In this document: positions 1 to 12,378 of the stretch, in pieces
How positions within the stretch are numbered: position 1 is the first letter of the stretch
Layout of the letters: each line of letters begins with the position of its first letter
Assembly: GCA_036897095.1 (NCBI GenBank)
Contig: JAYMSP010000067.1
Coordinates: 1 to 64,000, forward strand
Source: Plantago elongata
Taxonomy: Eukaryota; Streptophyta; Magnoliopsida; Lamiales; Plantaginaceae
DNA: 64,000 bases
Direction: 5' to 3'
Notes under the pieces: generated by a model
Told to the model about the DNA's origin: nothing
The model's input: only the letters and a program-made list of their open reading frames with translations
The model's database searches: none
Program-made: the position numbers and the translations under genes

Positions 1-1814
1 TATATATATATATATATATATTAATACTATTATGACGTCATGCCGGCTCAAAACGGTCTAATCGACCCGATCTCGATTGAATCTTTTTTAGTGGGTGTCC
101 GGCTTAACTGTCCGGCCCGGCTTTTAAAACACAGGTCCAAAACAATCTCAAGGTTTAATACGTATCGTATGATTCCCACTCTTAAGTTATCTTTATTGAA
201 ACAAAATTGAAGAATTTGAGGTTTACAATGCATACTTCTATATTCTATGTGTTATATTGTGGAGGTTTGTAAGATATTATTTTAAAAATATAATAATAAA
301 TACGTAAATGTTACATTATCCTCCTCTATGATGTTTAATTAGTTTACATTTACTCTTAAATTTCTCAAATTTCTTCATGAATCCCCCCAACATTCCGCTT
401 TCGGGGGTAATTCAATATCAACTTGGCTCCAAATATTTCCACGAATCCATGGTTCCGACTCATGCCATAGTGTATTCGTGAGAATTATGTGAGCCACATA
501 TTGTTGTTTTTATTCAAAACCAATTGTAGGTATGTATCTACAAGGTCAAGAGTCAACCATAAAAATTCGTCCAAATAGTATTTCAAGTAGAAGGCAATTG
601 TAAGTTCTTCTTCTGCATATATACACATAACATTTTACCTCTAAATCACAAAAAGTTACTCCCTCAACTCATAATTAAGTAGCATACTTGATTTTGACTA
701 CACTTAGATTGAAGAGAATTGATAAATACTTAACTTTAATTTGTGTTTGTGGAACAAAATACTTTTACGATAAATGTGGTGAAGTTTTATCAAAAGAGAA
801 ACAGTTATGAAACAAATACTTATAAATAAAAATTTATCATTTCATATCAATACTAATCGCTTATCTACTTGTAGTAATATTGATATGGATGGAATTGGGC
901 GTGGTAGAAATTTTATAATGAATTTTATTGTTATATTTAGGATGCTAAAATAATAAATTGTAAACTAAAAGTATTTGTTGTAGGAGTCCTAAAATTTTCT
1001 CTTCAAAATAAATATTAACTCATCTCCTATCTCATAATTATCCTCCTTATGTATTGTATAAAATTGTAGGACTCCTATTTTGTGCATAAAATTATCAAAG
1101 TGATATATAGATTCACATAATTTACTCTTAAAAAAATTATAGGAGCCCCCTATCTTTAAGTAATATTTTAGGGAGTTTTTAAGTATATAATTAAAGTTTT
1201 GTGGCTATAGTATTTTAGAATTTCTAAGGTTTTGACATTTTAACACTTTATTACTTGTTTTAGAATATGTAATTTTTTGAGAGTCCTACAAAAATGTGGT
1301 CTAAAACATCAAAATTTCAAGAATTCTATTCAAGCTATAACCCACAAAATAATTTAGAATTGTCTAACATATTGTTCAAATTTGAACCGACACAAATTAT
1401 TTTGAACGAGAATTGAGACCCACTAATCTATTTATACTTTTACAATAGAATTATGTAATTAAAATTTTATAAAAAATTATAAAAAATATTATAATTATGA
1501 TAGTATATCATTCATTAGGAGTGATATTTATAATCATCCTACTAAAATGTCCAGTCGAACCAACAACTCTATAAAAATATCTGGATGATCACTCATAAGT
1601 ATCACCCGGATCGATGAGATGGCAAAGATTTCCAACACCCGCCTAAAGCCCCAATTCCATTAGCTCGCGCGTATGTTACATTCGAATTTCCCCTTATAAT
1701 AATATCATCCAAAATTTTATTCTCTAATCATACCAAATCAAATCCATCATCATTATTCTCTCCATCTACCCATCACCAAATCACCGGAAAATCCTAATTC
1801 CGTTAACATCTCAG
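1..1814. other. AT-rich intergenic DNA upstream of HMGB gene
   Basis: No gene is seen. It opens with a (TA)n microsatellite (about 1-22). At about 655 there is a TACTCCCTC start like the end of a Stowaway MITE, but no matching far end was found. Around 966-1290 the word TAGGAGTCCTA and close variants recur in both orientations, which may mark an old inverted-repeat element. The last 150 bases hold the pyrimidine-rich 5' leader of the next gene. Confidence 0.6.
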
Positions 1815-1902
1815 GTCACTTTCCCGTCCTATCTACTTCACTTCAATCGCTTGCCGTTCGTTTTTCTCGATGATCTAACGTGTTTTCATTTTGTTTTCGC
1901 AG

Positions 1903-4359
1903 ATGAAAGGAGGACGATCCAAAGCTGATTCGAAGAAAGGAGACACCAGGTCAATAGACGTTTCCATATATATCTTCAAATTGTTGTTCTTGATTGCTCA
2001 AATTTGCTTTCTGTTGATGATGAATATTTCAACCAGCTCAGTGATCTGTTCTGTTCACCTTTATTTCTATATTTTTTTCCGTTTTCGAAATCGGATCAAT
2101 TACTTCGTACCAAATGATGAAGTTGATTATTCAATTGTAATGCGTTAGAATGATAGAATGTGATCGATTATGTAAATAATCCTAGTATCCTAGTCTAGTA
2201 GACTAGAGTTAGTTAGCATAATCTGGTTGAACAATAATCCTCGACCAGATATCTCGTATGATGTCCAATAGATATGTCTTCACATACATGATCCTCTAGT
2301 TGTTCACATGAATGCACTAAAACGCATCCTTCGTTATATCCAAGAAACTCTTGCCCACGGCTTACACCTTTACTCCTCCCTTCGCCTTTACTCCTCCCCA
2401 AGTCGACCCTTGTCTCGTATACTGATGCTGATTGGGGAGTGTGTCCAGACACTCGACGATCAACCTTTGGTAATTGCGTATTCCTTGAAGATAACCTTAT
2501 CTCACCATGTCACGTTCTAGTGCGGAAGCAGAGTATCGCGGTGTTGCAACTGTAGTTGCCGAATCATGTTGGCAACTTGCTTCTGGAATTACATTGTCCT
2601 GTCTCGAAGTCTACTTTGGTATATTGTGATAATGTGAGTTCAATTTATCTCTCAGAAAATCCAGTTCATCATAAACGTATGAAGCATTTCGAGATGGATA
2701 TACATTTTGTTCAAGAACTTGTAGCTTGTGGGGATGTTCGTGTACTACATGTTCCATCACGATATCAGATTGCTAATATTTTCACTAAAGGCCTACCTTG
2801 AGTTTTATTTGAAGATTTTCGCTCCAGTCTCAGCGTTCGTCCGCCTCCCGTTTCGACTGCGGGGGTGTGATAGATTATGTAAATAATCCTAGTCTTGTTA
2901 GAGTTAGTTAGCATAATCCTAGTCTAGTTAGAGTTGAGATAGAATTCCTAATTCCTATTCTCATTAAAGTAGTGTAGTTTGTATTTGTATATATATACCC
3001 TTTGTATTTATTAATACAATCAAGGAAGATATTCTTTCAGAATGAACCAGAATCAGATTTATAATCTGTTCAGCTTTTCTCTGTAGTTTGTTGTTTTACT
3101 CCGTTTCTAAATCGGATTATTCTGTTCAATTAACTCCGTACGAAACCATTTTTCAGTAGATAAAAGTCAACTCTCACTGATTTCCATTTCACTTCTACAG
3201 TTTTTTTTTCTTCTTGCCGGTGGGCCCGATGACTTTTCAACTCTAGATTTCCATGGATTTTGATTCTGAACATTGTTTTATTGTGTTTCTACATGTTTTA
3301 CGGATCCGGTAGTGTTTTTTTGTAACCATTTGCTGTATGCCTGTATATATACTTATTGAAGTTATTAGGGTTATTAGGCACCGTCATTTCAGTTACTGCT
3401 GGTGATTTGGTTGGTATGATATGTTATTCAAGTTATCTGCAATTGTATCGGTTGCATTTGTTACTCGTGTTTATTTTCTATCTGGATCATGTATGGTGAA
3501 GTTATGTTTGAATTTGTGATGTGAATTAGGCTTGCTGTGAAGAAGCAGACTAAGAAAGAGAAGCAAGCTGCAAAGGACCCAAACAAGCCTAAAAGACCGC
3601 CAAGTGCTTTCTTCGTGTTCATGTATGTAACGTTTAGCGATTAGCCATTAGTTAACCTGATATTCCTGCTTTTTTTGGAGCTTGTTAACTTGCTAATTTA
3701 GCTTAATTTGGTGCTGTTTGTGGTTACAGGGAAGACTTCAGGAAAGAGTACAAGGAAAAGCACCCGAACAATAAATCTGTTGCTGCTGTGAGTTGGCTTT
3801 CTTGCATTTGGTTCTTTGATCTGCTAGTTTTGTTTTTGGTGGTTGACACTTGTGTTGGCTGATTGTAGGTTGGTAAAGCTGGTGGTGAAAAATGGAAGTC
3901 TTTCAGTGTTGAGGTATTCCACAAGACGAAAGTAGTACCTGTACATTTTATTTTGCAGTTTATGTGTAATCGATTTTAAATCTCTTCGATGTTAAATATC
4001 AGGATAAAGCTCAGTATGTTTCTAAGGCTGAGAAGCGAAAGGCAGAGTACGAGAGACAGATAGAGGCTTACAACAACAAATTGGTATATATCTATGTTCC
4101 GGTTGTCAGTGTAAATCAATTCAGAATGCCTACTCCTGTGTTGCATTGTGCTCAAGTTTATGCACTGTTTGTATTCAGGCTGGAGGAGATGAGGAGGAGG
4201 AATCTGACAAGTCAGAGTCTGAGATTCATGACAAGGATGAAGACGAATGCAGTGCAGAGGTTTGTTATCCATATATAGCCTTGAAATCCACTGTTTTTCG
4301 ACTTATCTGCCGATTTGACAATAATGGATTTTGTACAGGAGGACGAGGATGATGATTAA
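1903..4359 (+). CDS. HMGB: HMGB-type high mobility group protein (7 coding exons, 141 aa)
   Basis: Small chromatin architectural protein that bends DNA through one HMG box; acts in the nucleus. Exons: 1903-1949, 3530-3622, 3730-3787, 3869-3913, 4003-4083, 4179-4259, 4339-4359; all junctions are GT-AG and the phases close on TAA. The product has a basic N-terminus (KKQTKKEKQAAK, residues 20-31), an HMG box at about 34-104 (starts DPNKPKRPPSAFFVFM; conserved GEKWKSFS near 72-79) and an acidic tail of Asp/Glu from about 112 to the end. That layout and length match plant HMGB1/2/3-type proteins. The start ATG directly follows a TTTTCGCAG acceptor, so a 5'-UTR intron of about 1815-1902 is likely. 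A Copia remnant lies in coding intron 1. Which paralogue it is cannot be told here. Confidence 0.93.
2161..3039 (+). mobile_element. Ty1/Copia LTR retrotransposon remnant inside HMGB intron 1
   Basis: Fossil Copia element, 879 bp, in host sense orientation. It is flanked by a perfect 5-bp target duplication GAATG (2156-2160 and 3040-3044). Parts: 5' LTR piece (2161 to about 2222); 3' end of pol with the late reverse-transcriptase and RNase H region, recognisable by RILRYIQETL, EAEYRG, YCDNVSSIYLS, KHFEMDIHF and the closing FTKGLP (to about 2801); a purine tract GCGGGGG just before the 3' LTR; and a 3' LTR at 2868-3039 (172 bp, TG...CA). It is broken, with a handful of breaks, and cannot move by itself. 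The LTR pieces still align closely over their shared part, so it is not very old. Confidence 0.88.
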
Positions 4360-4694
4360 GTGCAGTGAGCAAGGGTTCGACAAACAGATTGAAGCCTGAT
4401 CTGAGTATTCCGTGTACTCTTTTCTTATGCATAGGCTGTATTTACTCTTACTTCGTCTAGTGTCATGAATTAGTATGGGTCCTATCTAGCTTCTGTAGTT
4501 GTTCGAAGTGAGAGTATTAATAGGACTCAAACATACTCTAGTATGGCATGAATTAGTTTTAATGGAAAGGGCTTATTAATTCGTTCTCTATATTTGTTGC
4601 ACCACCGCGACTTGATCTTTCCTGTGTCCGATTTTCATCAGCCGGGGTTTTAACCTTTTGGTTCATGATCTTAATTACTAGCATCAAAGATACA

Positions 4695-4935
4695 GGGTTG
4701 ATTGGCATGCGACTTAAATGCCCCGATTTAAATGCCTGAATAGTGATTGAAATTGTAATGGGATTGTTAAAATTGTGTTTGGTATAGAATTGTAATTGAA
4801 TAGGGTATTATAATTTTGTTATATAGGTAGAGAAAAATGTTGCTATTGTAGAGTCATTTCGATCTTCGGCATTTGAATGTCATAACAAATACAAAATTCC
4901 CGAGTGCATCCAAACGGACATTTGGATGCTACTCC
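4695..4935. mobile_element. Candidate MITE with GGGTTGATTGG / CCAATCAGCCCC ends
   Basis: The left end GGGTTGATTGG and the right end CCAATCAGCCCC are near-perfect inverted repeats over 11-12 bases, and the interior is AT-rich and non-coding (241 bp). The termini match those of the Tourist-like element at 14915-15062, so the two are probably one family. A 3-bp ACA lies on each side, but this is not the usual TTA/TAA duplication, so exact borders are uncertain. Confidence 0.55.
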
Positions 4936-5478
4936 AATCAGCCCCACAGTGCCTAATTAGGACATTAACTTTAGTTTGTTGGAATGGTGCAAAATTCATC
5001 TTCTGATTTTTTTTTCAGTTTCCTGTACTCCATTGACATCAATATTACACAGCAATATAAATGCTGAACATGTGCTGAAAATTTTGTTTGTATTTGAAAG
5101 CCTATATGTCATTGTAAAATGTGCTATCCTCTTTCTCAAAATAAGCATTTCAATGAGAATCTTGATGGTTTTTCTTGAAGTTAACTTCCCCTTCTTTCTA
5201 CAAACAAATATTTCGAATCTTCATGATTTTTTTCTTGATGTTAACCTTTCACCCACCCCTTAATTGCACTATTCGTTTTCACGCATTGTACTGAGCATAA
5301 AATTGTGACTTGTGACTTTAAAAAAATAAATAATACTGTACTACTATACTATGTGTTGTTTTTATTAGAAACTTGTGATGCAACTACTACAATAGATGTA
5401 GTTCAAAGTGAACGTGTATTAGGTGAGCTTGGAGCGATTTGTAGCAGTTTCCATAAAAGGATTTTTTCATACTTAAAC

Positions 5479-5533
<55 letters not shown>
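5479..5533. repeat. (AAT)n microsatellite
   Basis: About 18 uninterrupted AAT/ATA units. Likely length-variable between individuals. Confidence 0.95.
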
Positions 5534-6367
5534 GTAAGTTCAATTATCATGGTCCACCAATAAAATATGATTCTTCTCTCATGCCAAAATATACTTTTTT
5601 CAGTGCACTACTGCTAATTAACTCGAATACATGTTTATACAATAATAATGTAATTTACTTGTTAGATTGATTTGAAATCAGCTTTTAATTAATTACCGAA
5701 ATATTATGGGCAATGAATTAAAAGAATTGTCAATTGACATTTTTAGAAAGTAATATTATTATAATCAACTTGATTTTGTTTTAGCTTTAACTATTATATC
5801 TCAAAATTAAAATTATCGACGTGATAATAACCGCACCACCAATGTCCACATAATAAAAACTACTCAACTAGTATACCACGGAGAAATCAATTATGGGAAG
5901 AGTTCACACATTCAACTAGGTGTGACTGGTGTCTTTGTATCAAGTTGTAGGATATACTGATGTAAATGAGTGACTGGTATCTTCGTATCAAATATATTTA
6001 TCTAATATATGTATTTGCTAACTAGCTGGATTCAATTCACGTATTTATTATCGTCAACTATGAAGTATGGACACTTTTAAAACGACAAAATTTGCACACA
6101 CCCCGATATCTTTCTACTTAAATTTACACAACAACCACAATTAATCTCGCCGTGCCAATTCATCTATCTGACAATGCATTCTGAATCGGCATGAATCCGA
6201 CTCACAATAAGTTACGATTGACTTCATGGGACTCACATATTTACTACTATTAGTTTGCTACCATATATACGCGACTTGAACAACCAATCAATATAGGTGT
6301 ATTACTTTACAACCTGACATGGAACATGTTACATGTACACTTAATTCATGATGTTTATAAGTAAGAC

Positions 6368-6472
6368 TGTGTTATTTTCAATTGAAAATTACTTTAGTTC
6401 AGTTCAGTTCAATTCGGCTCGACTTAGTTATAATTTATATCTTACTTCAGTTCAGTTAAGTTCAGTAAATTT
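6368..6472 (+). repeat. Dispersed GTTCAGTTCAATTCGGCTC-type repeat, copy 1
   Basis: Contains GAAAATTACTTTAG, then GTTCAGTT-rich DNA, TTCAATTCGGCTC and TTATAATTTATA. The same order of words is seen inverted at 11455-11560, and partial copies lie near 15960-16010 and 17330-17470, so this is an interspersed family. No termini or target duplications were established. Confidence 0.55.
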
Positions 6473-6749
6473 GATACGTACATCAAACTCATCGAATATG
6501 TACATTATAACCCTAATAAGAACGTCGTATTGGAACTATCGATGTAACAAGTTACTATTCGACTTACATATTTTCTAACGTTATGTAACAAATTAATATC
6601 CGACTCACATATTTTCTAACGTTACAATTCACACTCCACACGACCAACTAAACAATACAACCGGACTCGAACGTCTCGATTTTCACACTCCCACGTCTGA
6701 ATACCCCTCACACCCATTAAGTGAAGGTTGTGAGAGAGACCCACCCCAC

Positions 6750-6758
6750 TATATATAT
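6750..6758 (+). promoter_or_regulatory. Probable TATA box of the bromodomain gene
   Basis: TATATATAT-type box after a pyrimidine/purine-rich stretch, about 135 bases before the start codon at 6888. The spacing fits a transcription start near 6785 and a leader of about 100 bases. Confidence 0.5.
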
Positions 6759-6887
6759 GAAACCCCTCTAGAAAATAACAAAAAGAAAAGAAAAACATCA
6801 TTTATTCACATAAAAAAGAAAAGGAAAAAGGAAAAAGAGTTGAGCCTTGCTTTTCCCCCTAAAAGCCAAAGAAACGAACAAGGTTCA

Positions 6888-9800
6888 ATGGGTAAGGTAC
6901 CACCACCATCACCACCGGACATGACCACCAATTTGATCAACAAGAAGAAGAAGAAGAAAGGCCGCCCACCCAAAAATTCCCATTCTACCCCTCCCACCAA
7001 CCGCCGATCCGTCCGCCGGAACCCTAATTCGCCGGAATTCGACGGCGACGATGACGACGAGCGGAAGCAGAAGAAGGTCAACCTCGTCGGTCGTCTGCCA
7101 GAATCAGACGACAGAAAAACTAGGGCTAATCAGAAGCAGCATTCTGTAGATTACAATTCGGGCTCTGATTACAGCCCGGTGTATGAAGAGGACGCGAAGA
7201 GGAGGAAGATCAGTGACGGATCTGACGGGATTCAGGTTCCTCATTCAACAATTTTTCTCATTGGAGTGGAATTTATGTTGATTTGTAGAAAGATTGGATT
7301 TTTTTGCTAAATTGGGAAACGAAAGTTTTCAAGCGGGTTTTATGGGGAAAGGGAGTTTGGAATTTTAGCGCGAAAATTGACTGGTGAAGATGATGATGAT
7401 CGATTTTTCCCCTCTATTCTGTGTGTGTGTGAGTGTTGACTCAGTCAAAATGTGTATCTTTGTTTTCTCTGTTGTAATGATATCTGGGATTTTATTTCTT
7501 TCTTTCTATAATCTATATACCCTTTTCTTTTGTAGCCTTAAATTAATTGTGCTCATTTCGTTTTCTTCCTCTCTAGGCGAATTTTGTTTATATTTCTTTA
7601 TTATTGATTGATTGATGGATGTGTAAAGCAGCATTCTGGATTCTGCTGCATTGAAAAGAGCTCAGATTTGTCTTTACTGCGAGTTCATTATGATTGCAAA
7701 TAGTGCTCTGTGTAATTTATAATGGGTTTAAACCACTCGTACTTGTTGTTTGCTGCTGCTGCTGTTTGTTGTTGTTTCATTTACTGCTCTTTCACTCTTG
7801 CCCTTTTCATCCCAGTAATTCGATGAGTCGGATTTACTGCGTCTCATACTATAAGTGCTACTATGACTTGTTTTTGTTTAGCCATTTTTAATGTATTGAA
7901 TGTGAATCTTGCAGGAGGAAGAAGAGGAAGAGGAAGAAGAGGCTGTGAAAGCGACAGACACTTCTCAACATGGTACTAATCCGCTAATCAAATCACAGTC
8001 ACAGACACTTCTTGTTGGTGATGGGTAAATTAATGTGTTTTCGAAGTTGCTGTAAAAGTTTGATTAATTTTATTGTTTTTCTGTGGACAGAGTCACCATT
8101 GGGATCTGGTCCCACGGCACCTTTGCCAGACAAAAAGTTGTTGGTCTTCATTCTTGACAGGCTTCAAAAGTATGTGTGTGTGTGTTTTTCTTGCATGATT
8201 CTTTTGCTTTCTGACATTTTATTTTATTTCTCATACTGTTTCTGTCATGGGATTTTCATGGATTTTGGTCTGTGATGCTCATGTTCATAATACAGGAAGG
8301 ACACTTACGGCGTATTCTCGGAGCCTGTGGATCCCGACGAGGTAACGACAAGTTTTCTGGGTTGGTAACGAGAAGGTTCTACTGGTGCTGCAGCTTACCT
8401 TGTTCACTTTCTTGCAGTTGCCTGATTACTTTGAGATAATAAAGCAGCCTATGGATTTTTCGACTCTGCGGAACAAACTTGATACTGGAGCATATCATAA
8501 TTTGAACGAATTGGAGGTAGGGTCTCTAGTATCTTCGTTGAAGATTATGATTGGTGCATTTTTATGTTTCTGTTTGACTTCAGTTTTCCTGTTAATAATA
8601 TGTGGACATGCTACCACAAAACATGCTGGGGTTTGCATGTGACCCGTCTGACATCAAACACTCACCTTTCAGTCACTTTGAAACAGCCTTGAACTCCTAT
8701 TTTAACATGGGCCAGGATTAATGTTTTTGTATGTAATTCTTGTTATTTGTTAAAGATGTGTAATTTAGTAAATTAATGAAGTGTTGTAAGTACTTCCTTA
8801 ATCATCAGACAAGGAGATATCCTTTGTTTAAGAAGCCAGTGTCAGATGTTGACATCTTATTGTGGTCCTTTTTGCTTACATAATAACATTAGCTTGTTTG
8901 CTTCCATTGTGGAACTTGAGTAGCCAAATAAATTTGCCTCAGACCAGTAGCAAATGAACTAGACATGGAGATTTCGATTTCAGGCTCCGTCACATATAAA
9001 TCCATGCACATGTTCTGGCTGCAGTTCATATTTGTGCATACATTTTTATACTCTTGGAGCTATAGTCAAACTGTCTTTATGTATTGTGATTGTAGGCTGA
9101 TGTGCTGTTGATATGTTCAAACGCTATGCAGTATAATTCTCCAAATACGGTATACCATCGACAGGTAATGTCTTTAGTGTTGTCAATTGTCATGCTCTTT
9201 TTTCTTCCATCTATCCTGTGCATTTTTCTTACTTTGATATTGGGTAACATCAGGCACGCACTATACAAGATCTTGCAAAAAGAGACTTTGACAATCTGAG
9301 GCATGAAGGAGATGATGGTGAACCACAACCAAAGGTTGTTCGCAGAGGCCGACCCCCAGGCCAAAAGAGCCAAAAAAAGCCTGTTGAGGTGACACCTGTA
9401 TCGAATCGTGTTACCCCTGAGGTTTATTCAGGTGTAAGTCTTGCTACTGGAGAAGATAGAGGAGCTGGCTCTTACAATCTCAGAAAGGCACCTGCCTTTA
9501 ATCGTTTCAGATACACAGATCCTCCTTACATGTCATCTTATCGTTGGAAAAATGGTGAAAATTACACTGACTCGGCTGAATGGAATAATGAATTCCCAGG
9601 TATGTAATTGCTTCTAATATTATTTCACTCACTGTTCTATCAATTACATATGTCCAGTAGGGGTGCAAATATAAATTTTCTCTATCATCCTTGTATTGGT
9701 AATTGGTGTTCAGAGTTCTCTTATCGCGCTAAACTCTTCCACCTTTTAAACCTGCAGCATCCATCATAAGGGCTGACATGAAACAAGGGAAAAAGAATTT

Positions 9801-10892
9801 CATTGTGGATGAGAGCAGGCGTGATACCTACAGGGAATTTCATCCCCTATCGTTCAGCAACAATTCCTCGACTTCATCTTATGGCATTGGTGATGTGAAA
9901 CAATTGGTGCCGGTATGCATTTTTGTTCCTACACTAATTTTCACTATTTTATACGTTATTGACAAAGTAACCATTACTATGCATGCCAATTGAAGTGCAC
10001 CTCTTTTGCGTGCAAATATCTTAGTGAGAATACCTCCCTGCATTTTCAAACAGATCACCGAATTACCTTATTTTCTCTATTTTTGTGGTAACTTTAGTTG
10101 AAGACCTAAATCTTTCTAATGACTCAATTGTACCCTGTTTGTCCAAACTGGGTAGCTATCCCTTAGAATCTGATTCCATGCCAAGGCATTTTTGTGGTTT
10201 CTTCAATTAAGACCTCACTAACTTTAAAACAATAACTAATAGCTCTTTTGGTATTACAGGTTGGTGCTCAAGAGCCTCTTGCTTATGCAAGAAGCCTAGC
10301 TCGGTTTGCTGCAACTCTTGGGCCTGTGGCCTGGAAAGTTGCATCCCAGAAAATTGAAGCCACCATACCACTGGGGACCAAGTATGGCCTTGGCTGGGTC
10401 GGTGATAACGGAACACAATCACACCCTCTGTCCGTTCCAACTGATGTGGGCAAGTCATCTAACAGCACTTTGACACCTTCAACTTCCGATCCAAGTTCTG
10501 CAATAGCTCAGTGGCCATCGGAAGGAATGGTCGAAGCTGTTAGAAAGCTCAACAGCCAGAACGAGGTGGCTGTACAAGGCGACGGTTCCTCTTGGAGAGT
10601 ACCATATCCGCACATTAGAAATGGTTTAAGCGGGGGAGTTGGTTATGATTTATCATCACCGGTTACATTACAGGATAATCAGAGCAGTTTACCTCCTGTT
10701 GTAAATCCAGGGGCTGGGGCACAAGGCCAAATGTGGAATTTTGGAAAAATGACTTGGCCAGTATTGCCGATGCAACGAAACTCAGTTTTAGTTCAACCGG
10801 ACCTGAACATTAGAGTTCCAGCTGGTTCCCCTAGTACAAGTGGCGTGCTGATTGGTTCGCCTCACCAGCCAGATTTGGCTCTGCAACTCTAA
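6888..10892 (+). CDS. Bromodomain protein of the BRD9/BRD7 type (9 exons, 610 aa)
   Basis: Nuclear acetyl-lysine reader. Exons: 6888-7235, 7915-7972, 8091-8169, 8296-8341, 8418-8516, 9096-9164, 9254-9599, 9758-9912, 10260-10892; all phases close. The N-terminus has an AT-hook-like KKKKKKGRPPK (about 19-29) and a Glu-rich run from exon 2. The bromodomain spans about 147-245: LPDKKLLVFILDRLQKKDTYGVF, DYFEIIKQPMDFSTL, then SNAMQYNSPNT, where Asn224 is the expected acetyl-lysine-binding residue. A second hook-like RRGRPPGQ follows. The C-terminal half includes an ARSLARFAATLGPVAWKVASQKIE segment shared by plant homologues and ends DLALQL. In Arabidopsis, related BRD1/2/13 proteins belong to SWI/SNF complexes; the same role here is inference. 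Confidence 0.9.
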
Positions 10893-12378
10893 GAATCGGG
10901 ATATATCGGGATGCTATGTGTTACCAAAGCTGAAAATAGGGGGAGACGGTTGATAGGTGTAGGAGACAGGTTGTACATGTTAATGTATTTAATTGTTTCA
11001 AGTGCAAAACTACAGAATCATTGGTAACATTGGGAACATTTTGACAATGGACATGCAAAAATATTTATCGGCATTACTTGGAAGTTTTCTAAAGGTGAAA
11101 ATCGGATGTAGGGCTGTTATTGTAAGTGATAGAGTATTCAGCTCGCCCGATAAGGTAGTTGAATGCAATTCGAGTTTGGTTCTGTACTGTTAACTCGATG
11201 AGTGCAAATTCGTTACAAGTCACTCGAGTGCTACTTTTAATCTCGTTCATTTACGAGTTGAGTCAGCTCGAATTTGATCGAATCAATTGTAAAACACTCA
11301 GGATGGGCTGCTTGATGACTATGGACGGGACCTACTTCATTCTAGAGACCTGGCATATTTATTTTTTAAAGGCCAGGCCTGGCCTTAAATTTACCATCAG
11401 GCCAGCAAAGCCCCTCTAACTGGGCTGGGCCTTGATCAATTTGTTGTATTAGATTGTGTTTTCTTCAATTGAACTTTACTGAATTAGATTGAATTGAAGT
11501 ACCGTATAAATTATAACAAAGTTGAGCCGAATTGAACTGAAAGTAATTTTCAGTTAAAGAGAATACATGTTAATGAAAATTGAAATTGTTATCATTATAG
11601 TTTCCCTGTTAAATAATGCAGTACCGATCCGATATTTAGCTTTTTGTTAAATACTCAACAATTTTTCTACCAAAAGCATATGTAGCTGACCAAGCTAGAA
11701 TAGCAGGATCAATCGAAAAGCAGGAGTTGAGAATTCAAATCAGGTACCGGGGATATCACCCTCATGTAGTTCGTGGACTCAACATTCAGAGGGTAATATA
11801 ATACCAGTGGTAGCACTAGCACCCTAGAACGACATGGTCTATATAATCGACTCTTATATGTTTCAAATTTTTGTAATTATCTTATTAATTTAATTATTAG
11901 TCGCTTTTCTCAACTCTGGTTCTGGAAAAAAAAAGATTTCATAATCGAGATTATTATTATATTGTTATATAAAAGTTATTAAGATCTTGTAATTTTCAAT
12001 ACACAAAATTATCGTTCGGGACAATCCTGCCAAGTGTTCTTCTTTTTCTTTTTTTCACCTGATTTCTGATCAAGACTTCAATTCTTATATAGTAGGTATA
12101 TTTTGTGATTTGATACTAGGAACTCCGTTCCATTAGTAATGAGTTGCTTTATCTTGAATTATTGAAAACTACGAGTAATGTTAGTCTATGTTTCGTAATA
12201 TACTTAGCATTTACATAACACACTATTATATTAACCGGAGTATGCCATGGCCCGTGACAGGGAGTCAAAGTTTGCCTTCTCATGATGTGACTGTCCTGTT
12301 ATTCTCTCTACTACATCTTTTGTAGCTCTACTTATGGTTTCGACATTGTGTTTTTGTTTGTAGCTCTCTGATCAAACG
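10893..12378. other. Intergenic region with decayed repeats
   Basis: 3' UTR of the bromodomain gene, then repetitive DNA. Around 11130-11290 there are CTCGA/GAGCTCGAATT-like words similar to 15670-15930. An inverted copy of the GTTCAGTT repeat lies at 11455-11560. From about 11690 to 12370 nothing coding is recognised, and no F-box exon was found upstream of the DUF295 unit. Confidence 0.55.
11455..11560 (-). repeat. Dispersed GTTCAGTT-type repeat, inverted copy
   Basis: Read on the minus strand it gives CTGAAAATTACTTTCAG, TTCAATTCGGCTC and TTATAATTTATAC in the same order as 6368-6472, over about 100 bases with modest divergence. Confidence 0.55.

Larger units (their letters stand above)
4360..6740. 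other. Intergenic region between HMGB and bromodomain genes
   Basis: Holds the 3' UTR of the HMGB gene (to about 4590), a candidate inverted-repeat element at 4695-4935, an (AAT)n microsatellite near 5479-5533 and a GTTCAGTT-type dispersed repeat at 6368-6472. No convincing coding region is seen. Confidence 0.6.

Noticed and set aside
5305-5670. Open frame of 121 codons with a poly-Ile run
   Set aside because: The Ile run is the translation of the (AAT)n microsatellite; no homology in the rest.
6806-7081. Minus-strand frame opposite the first bromodomain exon
   Set aside because: Shadow frame; the plus strand has the AT-hook and the correct donor at 7235/7236.
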